Source: Manis javanica (Eukaryota > Chordata > Mammalia > Pholidota > Manidae). Taken from it: 64,000 nucleotides of DNA. This document shows, piece after piece, positions 25,528 to 37,320 of the stretch. Both the position numbers and the translations under genes were made by a program. Positions within the stretch are counted from its first letter, which is position 1; each line of letters opens with the position of its first letter. The stretch is taken from positions 88,646,001-88,710,000 of the forward strand of contig NC_133157.1 in assembly GCF_040802235.1 (NCBI RefSeq), written 5' to 3'. The notes below the pieces were generated by a model. It saw only the letters and a program-made list of their open reading frames with translations. It did not search any database and was not told the DNA's origin.

Positions 25528-26984
25528 CATCTGCCTGAGTTTACTAGTGAGCCGAGTCTGTCAGAGAGACTCCACTAGAGGTCACAGGGCTTAGGAACTA
25601 AGCAATGACGGCAGGGAGCTAACATTCCCCTGAGTTTCAGGAAGGCCCAGAGGTTGCTGCTCAGAATCATGGCGTTTAAGAACACCTCCTCCAATCTGAG
25701 GGACCTTGAAAGGAAACTCTAACGTCTAAGCTCCCAGTGTAGCAAATATTTACCATGTTGTTCTCATGACAATAAATATGGGAAATACTTTAAATGTGGA
25801 ATTATTATGAAGGTAGGTAGGCTTATTTATTTAAAAGTAATATAACCTGAAAAATGTGTAGAATCTGAAAAGTAAACATTCTTCTACTTTCATTCTTTTT
25901 ACATGAATGTGAATCTTCATTTTAAGATCTTTCGTTAACAGGTCACTGTGGAAAGACATCTTCAGTTTGTAGTTCCAGCTGTTTCTGGTGAAACCTATTA
26001 TACTTTGGGCTGTGAACCTTTATTTTAGGATTCATGAAAGTTTAAAGTAAAAAAATAAAAAAACTCTGTGGCAGATTGTGCTCTTGAATATTCAGAATCC
26101 CTTTTGTACACAGTGGTAATAGAATGTATCTGGGTACATGGTTGCCCAGCACATGGTTACCTTTTTAGATCCTCTTTGCAGTGAGGTGTACTTGTGGGAA
26201 GTAGTTAGGGACACATACCATTTCTAGGTCTTCCCCTAGATAGAACTGGGTACTCCTGGCATATTTTTCATCTTACTGGTGGCAGGGAGCAGCCACTTCA
26301 GATTCAGCAATGGAGGCCCCATGTTGAAGATGGCAGAGCCACCTTACCATGCCTGGACTGTTGACATTTTCTCTTATTCAAGCCATTACATTTGTGGTGA
26401 TACTCTGATACTGTGGCCTGACCTTTACATTAATACAGCACTTTCTTGTTTCAGGCAAGACAATACCTTCCCATCTTCAGAAAGTACAGAGTTGTGTTTT
26501 ATTCTTCATATTGTTTCCTAAGATATTTTTGTCTCTCCAGTTGTGGTTGGTAACATGTTAAGTGTTTCATTTACCAGTGACACCTGTGCCCTTGTACATG
26601 TTCTGTGCAACAGAATTGTGTTCTGAGAGGGTTGGCTTTTGCCATTCAGGGTTGGCTGCTTTCCAGGAGTTCAGTGCTGGCCAAGCTGTATTGCACACGT
26701 TCATTATTACAAAGAAGTAAACATTAGGAAAATGTGAAGGGTGTGGCAGATCAAAAAGACTGTGAGTTGAGAGCTGGCCAGAGGCCAGAGTCCCAAATCC
26801 TGTACACAGAGGTAGTAATAGAGTACCTCCAACAACAGCCTTAACTTCCTTTCCCAAATTGATACTTATCCTTCCTGGCTTACACTCTGTTTCTTGCTCA
26901 CATCTTTTACTGAAAAATAGAAAGGAACCAAAGGGAATTAAATTGATTGCACCTTAGATTTATTGAAAGTCTGTGCAAAACAGA
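25528..26984. other. Gene-free stretch
   Basis: Nothing recognisable; short open frames only. Confidence 0.45.
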
Positions 26985-27165
26985 GATTAAGAACATGGGA
27001 ATTGGAGTCAAATATATCAGGGTTTAAATTTCCGCTTAGGACTTAACTGCTGCAGAGTTTGGTTAAGTAACTTAATCTCACCTGTCCTCATCTGAAAAAT
27101 GGGGGTAATAATACCACCTTCCAAGTTTTCTGACCATTAAATAACAAATCTTAATGTCTGGAACA
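26985..27165 (+). mobile_element. MIR SINE (sense)
   Basis: Sense MIR landmarks in order: 'attaagaacatgggaattggagtcaaa', 'cagggtttaaatttcc', 'ggttaagtaacttaatct', 'ctcatctgaaaaatgggggtaataatacc'. Confidence 0.85.
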
Positions 27166-27879
27166 GACTAAGAAGGAAGTTTATACAGTAGTTAATATTA
27201 CCAAATCTCTTCCCATTTCCTGGGGCCAAGTGCTGTACACATTTATCAACCCTATAAAATGGATTTAGGATTGTAAAATGTAGTCAGTGTACAATAGCAG
27301 AAATTTATGTGTAACAGTGGGAGTGTGCTCTTAGCAGTACATTTCCAAACAATATTGCCAGATACACCTTTTTTGGGTGAAATTTGATAAATGCTAGGTA
27401 GGAGGAAATTCTAGACAACATGCTCTGATGAGCACCTTAAGCTGATACTCGTTTCTGGATGAGGGAAGAGCATATATACCTCATCATATGGTTTGGCCCA
27501 GGAGCCCCTTTGGCAGGATGCTGGCGCCTTTCTGGGACATTCCACCTGCTTGGGATGGAGTGCTGAGGACTATTTACTGGCTGTTGTCACCCTCTTGTTG
27601 AACTCCGTGCAGTAAGGCACCCTACGTTTGTAGGCATTTTAGCTGATAACCCGTGGCGCCTCGGTACGAGAGGAAAGCGGGGTTCCACGAGAACCTGCTA
27701 CTGTCAGTCCAACCTGATACCTCACATTCTCGTTCAGCTTTGCAGCTAACGCTGGACCCCAGGCCACAGCAGCGGAGTGCGGGGAGATGCCTCCCTCTGG
27801 GAATTCTTGCAGAACCTAAGCCCTTCCATAGCCTTGGAAAACGGCTTTCTCCTGCTTTTGCTGGACAGCCAATACACCC

Positions 27880-28480
27880 GGTGCCAAGTAAAGGACGCCG
27901 GGGCCTGGGAACCTGGAGCTCAGCCACCGGGCCTGGACGGGGCGGGACGAGGGGCGGGGCCTTGCGGCTACGGGGTGGGGCCTGGGGCGATAGCGAGGCC
28001 CGGGGGCCGGGGCTGGGCGTGCCCGGAGTGCGCGCGGCGGCGAGCGCGTGATGGGGGCGGGGCAACAGCCCCAGGCGCACGTCGTAAACAGACAACATGG
28101 CGGCGGCGGCGCCTGGCACCTTGGGCTCTTTGCAGGTGGGCCGCACCCGCTTGGTGGCCGCTTGCTGTGCGCGGCTCGGCCCTGGGTGGAGGCTGCCAGG
28201 CTCCTGGACGACTCCGCGCGTGACTTGGGCCCGGGGCTGGGTGCCTGCGGCCGGGGGGGCGGCTCCGCGGAGGAGCTACAGCCCTGAGGTGAATACCGAA
28301 GACGAGCTGCGGGTGCGGTACCTGGAGGAGGAGAACCGAGGTGAGGGCGGCCGCCGGTCCTGGGAAGGGGTCGCGAGGTCCAGTGTCCGGGCTGACGTCG
28401 GTGTCCGCCGGACTGACCGGTGGAGGCCGCTCCCCTCCCCCGCCCCAGCCTCGCGCCCGTGTAGCGCTTCCTGTGCCTAA
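27880..28480 (+). promoter_or_regulatory. AUH: CpG-island promoter of AUH
   Basis: CpG-dense, GC-rich block surrounding AUH exon 1, with several GC boxes (GGGGCGGGGCC near 27951, GGGGGCGGGGC near 28052) and no TATA box. This is the usual housekeeping type. The initiating ATG sits in CAACATGGCGGCGGCGG, a YY1-type element around 28094-28107. The transcription start is probably within the ~100 bp upstream of the ATG but cannot be placed exactly. The minus-strand open frame across the island is a by-product of GC content. Confidence 0.8.
28097..28340 (+). CDS. AUH: AUH exon 1 (coding part): mitochondrial methylglutaconyl-CoA hydratase
   Basis: AUH hydrates 3-methylglutaconyl-CoA to HMG-CoA in leucine breakdown in mitochondria and also binds AU-rich RNA. 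This exon gives 81 codons plus one base, from an ATG in strong context (AACATGG) to the donor CGAG|GTGAGG. The first ~60 residues are Ala/Arg-rich with few acidic residues, as for a mitochondrial targeting peptide. The motifs GWVPAAGG and [16 protein letters not shown] match human AUH, where this exon is a few residues longer. The split codon completes Gly with exon 2. The gene continues past the window end, so only about the first third of the protein is visible. No defect is seen. Confidence 0.95.
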
Positions 28481-29329
28481 AGCTGTACGGAGCAGCCTGC
28501 CTGCCTGTCAGGGCGGCCTCACTCAGCGCCGGGGACAGAAATGCACTTTACGGCCAAGGTCAATCAACCGGGTGTGTGATATTTGCTTCCAGGTTTTGTT
28601 CTTGCTTTGTAATTGTTTTCTGTCAACTCGTATCAGGGAGAGAGTTTTAGAAGCTGCAGAGAGAATGCATTTTGTTATTCCGTACAACTGTACATTAAAG
28701 TTGTTCAGCTGGAACAATTTTTCCCCCTTGTTCAGCGGGAACAGTTTTTTGCCGTGTCCATTTTATCTTAGAAAGTTAGTTTTGGGAGACGATTCAACTT
28801 CAGTTAAACAATTTTGAACCTTTTTTTGTCTTCAAGTTACGGTGCTGAGCCCTGAAGACACATTGTGGATGATAATGACCTTGCCCTTGAGCAACCTACA
28901 TTGGGAGGAGACCAATAAATTAGCAACACAATACCGGAGAAAAAACTTTGGGAAAGATCATTGACGTTCATTCCTTTAACTCGCCGCGTTGGGAAAAGCT
29001 AAAGGGGTCCTGAAAGGAGTAATAACATTTTGCCAGAGGACCAGTCATTTAAGTTTGACATGCAGTTAATTGAGAACCTTTGATCTCTTAAGCAGAAGTG
29101 CGTAAGGAGTTAGGTCACGATTGCTGTCTTTAAGCAGCTGTGAATATAGTAAAAGCATATGGCTATGCCAACTTTAAAGGTTCGTTGAGAGCACAGGGCT
29201 GTAATAGCTGCAAGGGGCATATGATCATTTATATTTGGGGAGATGGGAAGAGGAAAGAGAAGATTCTGAGGGTCAGGTTAGGGTTTTGCCAGATGAAACG
29301 GGTTCCAAGGCACTTGCTTACTTAGGCAG

Positions 29330-29500
29330 TGGAATTTGACATCAATGAGGGTTCTTAAACTAGCTTTTCCTCACTTTCTCATGTGTAAAATAGAAAAAAT
29401 ATCACCAATTTTGTATGGTTGCTCTGACGATTAGATGAGAATGTTAATATAAATTGCTCTCTAAGTATTTAGATCATAGTGGGTACTCCAGAGTATGTTA
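29330..29500 (+). mobile_element. Degraded MIR SINE
   Basis: 'cctcactttctcatgtgtaaaatag', 'tggttgctctgacgattagatgaga' and 'gctctctaagta' follow the order of a sense MIR, heavily mutated. Confidence 0.6.
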
Positions 29501-31100
29501 CTTCATTTGTTAACTTGTTTATTTCAGACAGAGACCAGAGCATGGTCAGAGGCATGGGGTGTGAACATGTGTAGTGTTTTTGGAAAATAACGTAAGGCAA
29601 GTGTAGCTGTAGTGCGGCATGACAGGCAGAATAGTGAGAAATGCAGGCAGAAAGCAGGTGGGCACTGGGGTGATTAGAGATGTGAATGCCATCCTCTTGG
29701 CTAAGCTTGGTCTTGATGGGATTTCAATTGTATTAGGTGTATCAACAGTATAATACATTAGATGCAAAGGGAACGCAAGTACAGTTGATAATGTGCACAT
29801 ACTCAGTTTTGTTGTCCTTATGATCTAAGTGCAGATTGAAAGAAAATTTTCATAAAATATGTGGAAAGTCCTTAAGTTAGGATCCAAATGGAAAGAGAAG
29901 AAATCAGAGCATACGAAACAATTTAATTAAATTCAGATGTTTTCAGTTACCTGAAATGTAAAAAATCAGCTATTAGGATATCCTCATTTCTTAAGGAAAT
30001 TGACCCAGCTTCCTCTGAGGATCATCAAGAATGACAGCTAAGGCTTGGCTAACATTATGAATGTGCTTTGCTTTATTATGGAATCAGCAGTAAGCAGTGC
30101 AAAGAAAAACATGAGGTCAAGGATACTGTAGGTGGAGGAGTCTCCCTGAGCCTTTGCTTCTCACACAGGCGAGTCCAAACTTTAGTGCTCTCAGCAGCCT
30201 GCCAAGAAGATGAGAACTCTCTGGGGTCAGAGGAGCCCCAAACTGCACTCTGCTCTCTAGGCCTCGTTAGGCTGGTGGATGTAGGTGAGTGCAGAACACA
30301 TCAACCCTCATCGTTGCCTGGGTTCTATATTTGTAATTTGTTGTGGAGGCAACAAAGTCGATATAATTATATGATCACTAAAGTTTGTTTAGTGGTTATT
30401 TCTTGCAGTGTTATCCAGCCTAGCTGGAGTTTCACAGCAGCAGTCCTGGGCATGGTTTACAAAGGTGTTTCCTAGTGTCTTAGTGTGAATGGGTGGCCTC
30501 TTTTATAGGTCAAGTGATCTCTGATCATTATTTTTCCCACTTTAATCTAAACGCAAGTGCTGGGCTTACCTTTTTTCAAGGACTAGACTTACTTCTCTGC
30601 TCTGTGGAAAACCTCTAGTGGCTCCCTGTTTCCTGTAAGCCTCCCTTCACAGCTGGCAGGCATTCACAGTCTATCCATCTTCCTGCAGTTGCACCTCTGC
30701 CTTCCCTACGAACCTTTTCCAAAGTCTGGTAAGATTCTACTCGTAATTATGATCCACTGCAAAGATCATCTTTGTGTACCAGATCAAAAGACCAGGCAGA
30801 AATAGAACACACAAGCAAATGCATAGTGCAAGTCATCATTGATACCTGCTACTTCTCAGCATTCACATCTAGATTATTAAGTCATCCTGAGTGTCTCTGA
30901 AATTGTTTTACTCTTCTTTATTTTCTTAACCAACACCACTCTTGTCCAAGCAAGCATCATGTCTCAAGTGGACTGTTGTAGAGGTCTGCTAGCTGGTCTT
31001 TCTACATCTCCTTGCTTTTCTTTTTGGACAGGTTGATTCCTTTCATGTTTATTTTCCTCATGTTTTAAAAATAAATTTTCATATATATATATTTTTTTTT

Positions 31101-31422
31101 GAGAGGGCATCTCTCATATTTATTGATCAAATGGTTGTTAACAAAAATAAAATTCTGTATAGGGGGGTCAATGCTCAATGCACAATCATTAATCCATCTC
31201 AAGCCTAATTCTCATCAGTCTCCAATCTTCTGAGGCATAACGAACAAGTTCTTACATGGTGAACGAATTTTACATAGTGAATAAGCTCTTACATGGTGAA
31301 CAGTACAAGGGCATTCATCACAGAAACTTTCGGTTTTGATCACGCATTATGAATTATAAACAATCAGGTCAAATATGAATATTTGTTTGATTTTTATACT
31401 TGATTTATATGTGGATCCCACA
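31101..31422 (-). mobile_element. ERV 3' LTR (U3-R) at the end of the L1A tail
   Basis: In the L1 sense, the purine-rich AAAGGGAGAAA is followed directly by TGTGGGATCC, as at a PPT/U3 boundary. A TATA-like TATAAATC lies just inside. Three imperfect ~20-bp repeats of TTCACCATGTAAGAA type follow (plus strand about 31240-31305). AATAAA at 31119-31124 is 18 bases before the poly(A). U5 is absent, as expected for a polyadenylated transcript end. Confidence 0.7.
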
Positions 31423-32054
31423 TTTCTCCCTTTATTTTTATTATTATTTTTATTTTTAATAAAATGCTGAAGTGGTAGGTAGATGCAAGATAAAGGTAGA
31501 AAACATAGTTGAGTGCTGTAAGAGGGCAAATGTAGATGATCGGGTGTGTGCCTATGGACTAAGTATTAATCCAAGCTAGACAAGGGCAGCAAAACATCCA
31601 CAGATGCAGAAGATATCTGTCAAAGCAGGGGGGGTGAGGTTCTGAGCCTCACCTCTGTTGATCCCCAAATTCTCACCTGATGGCCCCCCTGCGACTGTGC
31701 CTGTCTTAGGTTGTTCCTCCCTTGAGGAATCTTACCCATCTCTGGCTAACCAGTCATCTTCTGGGGCCATACAGGGAAATGTAAAGTTGGTAAGTGAGAG
31801 AGAAGCCATATTGTTTGAAAAGGTTAGCTTTCTACTTCTTTGCAGATTTATGCCCTGTGGCTTCTATGCCCAGCACTTGTCTCGAGGTATCTTTACCACC
31901 TGGAGGAATTATGATACTTGGTAAATTCGATATGAGAAACTAATTCTATTTAAGGGTTGTAATTAGGAAGGAAGAAGAAAAGCTATAGAGGTAGCATATG
32001 GAAAAAACATGGGAGGATTGATTATTTCTTTGACATATCTTCTTGTAGAGTACC

Positions 32055-32507
32055 TTAAGCATGTATAGGTTTTAAACTACTAACTAATTTGCACACACAT
32101 ATTAACATAATAGGAATACGGTGACATAAACAAAGCAAATCTATAATTACTATCCATCTCCAGTGAAGCCAAGAAAACCATTTAGGCACCCTAGGCATTT
32201 GTGAAAATTTGTCTATGATATGATGGATATTGTCCTACTGTACTTGAACAGTCTGAGAAAAATCAGACAAATTAAAGCAGCCCATTTCTGGGATCTGTTC
32301 ACATCCCATATGTTCTTTTAACCGTAGATAGTCTATAGTCATAAGATTTTGGAGTGCTACAACTTGCACCCCTCCCAACTCCTGGTTGAGTTCCAACAGT
32401 ACAGATCCGGTCAAATTCGTTGTCTCACTGTATGCACATGCCAGCCTAGACATCTCCCTCCTCATTCCAATGGCAAGTCCAGGAAACGGTGGGGTGGACG
32501 CAGCCAC
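32055..32507 (-). pseudogene. Retroviral env transmembrane-subunit fragment in the L1A tail
   Basis: The frame runs in the L1 sense from 32507 to a TAG at 32235 and, beyond it in the same phase, on to TAA at 32055. Seen features: a hydrophobic N-terminal stretch, a heptad-type region, LQNLMTIDYL (the immunosuppressive-domain position of gamma/alpha-type env), a C-x7-C in the place of the usual CX6CC motif with one Cys replaced by Gly, and FNLSD. After the TAG come a Trp-rich stretch and a hydrophobic anchor. The surface subunit is absent. The spacing resembles alpharetrovirus-like TM proteins. It is a broken fragment of an old endogenous copy, with no evidence of expression. Confidence 0.8.
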
Positions 32508-33260
32508 AACCGCAGCATCGCCCGGATCCCTGTGAAGGCTTTTTGATGATCATCCCCCGGCACGAGTCCTCCAGAGAGTGCTGATGCCGGAAGCTCCTCC
32601 TCATATCGTATCTTAGTTCATTTTCTGGGTATCCAAGCTAGGCCTTGATCTTCTGCATAGAAACAAACAGACCCTTTGCCCACACTTTGACATGCCCTCT
32701 ATACCACTGTGCAGAGCTCATTGGAGGTCAGCACACAGGGACTGCATTTTTTTTTTTTTATTAAGAGAAAGGAATATTATCAGAAAAGAGTACCTCCATA
32801 GCTGATCATCTGACACCCTTTAAGTGATCAACATTAAGGATATTTAAAGCATGCGTTGATCTTTGATTTACCAATAGTTTTATTCTATCAAGGAGTAATC
32901 CCCCTTTTCTTTTTTTTTTTAATCTTTAATCTACACTTACATGAAGAATACTATGTTTACTATGCTCTCCCCTATATCAGGTCCCCCCTAACAACCACAT
33001 TATGGTTACTGTCCATCAGCTTAGCAAAATGTTGTAGAATCCCTACTTGTCCTCTCTGTGTTGTGCAGCCCACCCTCCCCTTTCTCTTTCCCCCCCATGC
33101 ATGCTAATCTTAATACCCCCATTCTCCCCCCCCCCCTTATCCCTCCCTGCCCACCCATCCTCCCCAGTTCCTTTCCCTTTGGTACCTGTTAGTCCATTTT
33201 TGGGTTCTGTAATTCCACTGCTGTTCTGTTCCTTCAGTTTTTCCTTTGTTCCTATACTCC

Positions 33261-36200
33261 TCAGGTGAGTGAAATCATTTGGTATTTCTCTTTCTCCGCT
33301 TGGCTTATTTCACTGAGCATAATACTCTCCAGCTCCATCCATGTTGCTGCAAATGGTTGGATTTTTCCACTTCTTATGGCTGAGTAGTATTCCATTGTGT
33401 ATATGTACCACATCTGCTTTATCCATTCATCTACCGATGGATATTTAGGTTGCTTCCAATTCTTGGCTATTGTAAATAGTGCTGCGGTAAACATAGGGGT
33501 GCATCTGTCTTTCTCAAACTTGATTGCTGTGTTCTTAGGGTAAATTCCTAGGAGTGGAATTACTGGGTCAAATGGTAGGTCTGTTTTGAGCATTTTGATG
33601 AACCTCCAAACTGCTTTCCACAATGGTTGAACTAATTTACATTCCCACCAGCAGTGTAGGAGGGTTCCCCTTTCTCCACAGCCTCGCCAACATTTGTTGT
33701 TGTTTGTCTTTTGGATGGCAGCCATCCTTAGTGGTGTGAGGTGATACCTCATTGTAGTTTTAATTTGCATTTCTCTGATAATTAGCGATGTGGAGCATGT
33801 TTTCATGTGTCTGTTGGCCATCTGTATTTCTTTTTTAGAGAACTGTCTGTTCAGTTCCTCTGCCCATTTTTTAATTGGGTTATTTCTTTTTTGTTTGTTG
33901 AGGCATGTGAGCTCTTTATATATTCTGGACGTCAAGCCTTTATCGGATCTGTCATTTTAAAATATATTCTCCCATACTGTAGGGTTCCTTTTTGTTCCAT
34001 TGATGGAGTCTTTCGCTGTACAGAAGCTTTTCAGCTTAATGTAGTCCCACTTGCTCATTTTTGCTGTTGTTTTCCTTGCCCGGGGAGATATGTTCAAGAA
34101 GAGGTCACTCATGTTTATGTCTAAGAGGTTTTTGCCTATGTTTTTTTCCAAGAGTTTAATGGTTTCATGACTTACATTCAGGTCTTTGATCCATTTTGAG
34201 TTTACCTTTGTATATGGGGTTAGACAATGGTCCAGTTTCATTCTCCTACACGTAGCTGTCCAGTTTTGCCAGCAACATCTGTTGAAGATACTGTCATTTC
34301 CCCATTGTATGTCCATGGCTCCTTTCTCAAATATTAATTGACCATATATGTTTGGGTTAATTTCTGGAGTCTCTAATCTGTTCCACTGGTCTGTGGCTCT
34401 GTTCTTGTGCCAGTACCAAATTGTCTTGATTACTATGGCTTTGTAGTAGAGCTTGAAGTTGGGGAGTGAGATCCCCCCTACTTTATTCTTCTTTTTCAGG
34501 ATTGCTTTGGCTATTCGGGGTCTTTGGTGTTCCCATATGAATTTTTGAATTATTTGTTCCAATTCATTGAAGAATGTTGCTGGTAATTTGATAGGGATTG
34601 CATCAAATCTGTATATTGCTTTGGGCAGGATGGCCATTTTGACAATATTAATCCTTCCTAGCCATGAGCATGGGATGAGTTTCCATTTATTAGTGTCCCC
34701 TTTAATTTCTCTCAAGAGTGACTTGTAGTTTTCAGAGTATAAGTCTTTCACTTCTTTGGTTAGGTTTATTCCTAGGTATTTTATTCTTTTTGATGCAATG
34801 GTGAATGGAATTGTTTTCCTGATTTCTCTTTCTTTTGATTCATTGTTAGTGTATAGGAAAGCTACAGATTTCTGTGTGTTAATTTTGTATCCTGCAACTT
34901 TGCTGTATTCCGATATCAGTTCTAGTAGTTTTGGAGTGGAGTCTTTAGGGTTTTTTATATACAGTATCATATCATCTGCAAATAGTGATAGTTTAACTTC
35001 TTCTTTACCAATCTGGATTCCTTGTATTTCTTTGTTTTGTCTGATTGCCGTGGCTAGGACCTCCAGTACTATGTTAAATAACAGTGGGGAGAGTGGGCAT
35101 CCCTGTCTTTTTCCCGATCTCAGAGGAAATGCTTTCAGCTTCTCGCTGTTCAGTATAATGCTGGCTGTGGGTTTATCATATATGGCCTTTATTATGTTGA
35201 GGTACTTGCCCTCTATTCCCATTTTGCTGAGAGATTTTATCATGAATGGATGTTGAATTTTTTCAAATGCTTTTTCAGCATCTATGGAGATGATCATATG
35301 GTTTTTGTCTTTCTTTTTGTTGATGTGGTGGATGATGTTGATGGATTTTCGAATGCTGTATCATCCTTGCATCCCTGGGATGAATCCCACTTGGTCATGG
35401 TGTATGATCCTTTTGATATGCTGTTGAATTCTGTTTGCTAATATTTTATTGAGTATTTTTGCATCTACATTCATCAGGGATATTGGTCTGTAATTCTCTT
35501 TTTTGGTGGGGTCTTTGCCTTGTTTTGGTATTAGGGTGATGTTGGCTTCATGGAATGAGTTTGGGAGTATTCCCTCTTCTTCTATTTTTTGGAACACTTT
35601 AAGGAGAATGGGTATTATGTCTTCTTTGTGTGTCTGATAAAATTCCGAGGTAAATCCGTCCTGCCCCGAATTATTGTTCTTGGGTAGTTTTTTGATTACC
35701 GTTTCAATTTCTTTGTTCGTAATTGATTTGTTTAACTTTTGTGTTTCTTCCTTGGTCAGTCTTGGGAGGTTGTATTTTTCTAGAAAGTTGTCCATTTCTT
35801 CTAGGTTTTCCAGTTTGTTGGCATATAGGTTTTCATAGTAATCTTTAATAATTCTTTGTATTTCTGTGGAGTCTGTCGTGATTTTTCCATTCTCATTTCT
35901 GATTATGTTTATTTGTGTTGATTGTCTTTTTCCTCTTAATAAGTTGGGCTAGAGGCTTATCTATTTTGTTTATTTTCTCAAAGAACCAGCTCTTGGTTTC
36001 GTTGATTTTTGCTATTGTTTTATTCTTCTCAATTTTGTTTATTTCTTCTCTGATCTTTATTATGTCCCTCCTTCTGCTGACTTTAGGCCTCATTTGTTCT
36101 TCTTTTTCCAGTTTCGATAATTGTGATGTTAGTCTATTCATTTGGGATTGTTCTTCCTTCTTCAAGTGTGCCTGGATTGCTATATACTTTCCTCTTAAGA

Positions 36201-37089
36201 CTGCTTTCGCTGCGTCCCACAGAAGTTGTTGTTATTTGTTTCTATATATTCCTTGATCTCTATTTTGATTTGTTCCTTGATCCATTGATTATTTAGTAGC
36301 ATGTTGTTAAGCCTCCATGTGTTTGTGAGCCTTTTTGTTTTCTTTGTAGAATTTATTTCTACTTTTATAGCTTTGTGGTCTGAAAAATTGGTAGGTAGAA
36401 TTTCAATATTTTGGAATTTACTGAGGCTCTTTTTGTGAGCTAGTATGTGGTCTATTCTGGAGAATGTTCCATGTGCACTTGAGAAGATGTATATCCTGTT
36501 GCTTTTGGATGTAGAGTTCTATAGATGTCTGTTAGGTCCATCTGTTCTAGTGTGTTGTTCAGTGCCTGTGTGTCTTTACTTATTTTCTGCCCGGTGGATC
36601 TATCCTTTGTGGTGAGTGTTGTGTTGAAGTCTCCTAAACTGAATGCATTGCAGTCTATTTCCCTCTTTAGTTCTGTTAGTATTTGCTTCACATATGCTGG
36701 TGATCCTGTATTGGGTGCATATATATATTTAGAATGGTTATATCCTCTTGTTGGACTGAGCCCTTTATCATTATGTAGTATCCTTCTTTATCTCTTGTTA
36801 CTTTCTTTGTTTTGAAGTCTATTTTGTCTGTTATTAGTACTGCAACCCCTGCTTTCTTCTCACTGTTGTTTGCCTGAAATATGTTTTTCCATCCCTTGAC
36901 TTTTTGTCTATGCTTGTCTTTGGGTTTAAGGTGAGTTTCTTGTAAGCAGCATATAGATGGGTCTTGCTTTTTTATCCATTCTGTTACTCTGTGTCTTTTG
37001 ATTGGTGCATTAAATCCATTTACATGTAGGGTGACTATTGAGAGATATGTACTTATTGCCATTGCAGGCTTTAGATTCGTGGTTACCAA
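33261..37089 (-). pseudogene. L1A ORF2 (endonuclease-reverse transcriptase), broken
   Basis: Pieces occur in order. The endonuclease starts at 37089 (TYLSIVTLHVNGFNAPIKRH, QETHLK) and is frameshifted near 36690. A further piece at 36691-36452 ends KATGYTSSQ... after a one-base deletion. An inter-domain piece lies at 36165-35893 and the RT N-terminal region at 35795-35361. A 446-codon RT frame at 35297-33957 keeps [11 protein letters not shown] and FADDM. The C-terminal domain at 33935-33261 keeps the [18 protein letters not shown] Cys/His knuckle and ends at the natural stop. At least four frame breaks rule out an active protein. Confidence 0.9.
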
Positions 37090-37320
37090 AGTTTCAAGGT
37101 TAGCTTCTTTAGTATCTTACTGCCTAACTTAGCTCGCTTATTGAGCTGTTATATACACTGTCTGGAGATTCTTTTCTTCTCTCTCTTCTTATTCCTCCTC
37201 CTTCATTCTTCATATGTTGTGTGTTTTGTTCTGTGCTCTTTTTAGGAGTGCTCCCATATAGATCAGTCCCTGTAGGATGCCCTGTAGAGGTAGTTTGTGG
37301 GAAGCAAATTCCCTTATCTT

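Larger units (their letters stand above)
31101..32920 (-). mobile_element. L1A 3' tail: serially transduced segments ending in ERV env-PPT-LTR
   Basis: Downstream of L1A's own 3' UTR (sense direction) there is an A-tract (T-run 32911-32920), then about 150 bp, then a second A-tract (T-run 32747-32759). After that come about 1.65 kb ending at AATAAA (31119-31124) and poly(A). The last part holds an env transmembrane fragment, a polypurine tract (31423-31433) and LTR U3-R (31422-31101). L1C lacks all of this beyond the first A-tract. The L1B tail is nearly identical. Confidence 0.85.

Noticed and set aside
27622-28146. 174-codon minus-strand frame over the AUH CpG island, as a possible divergent gene
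   Set aside because: It arises from high GC (few stops), overlaps AUH exon 1 and shows no known protein similarity.
31658-31924. 88-codon plus-strand frame found in L1A (31658-31924), L1B (51581-51847) and, inverted, the tail copy (45582-45797)
   Set aside because: It is antisense to the ERV tail and recurs only because the three copies are recent relatives. No domain, and the frame is truncated or altered in the third copy.
33120-33137. C-run as a special regulatory element
   Set aside because: It is the ordinary G-rich tract of the L1 3' UTR, repeated at the same place in L1B and L1C.
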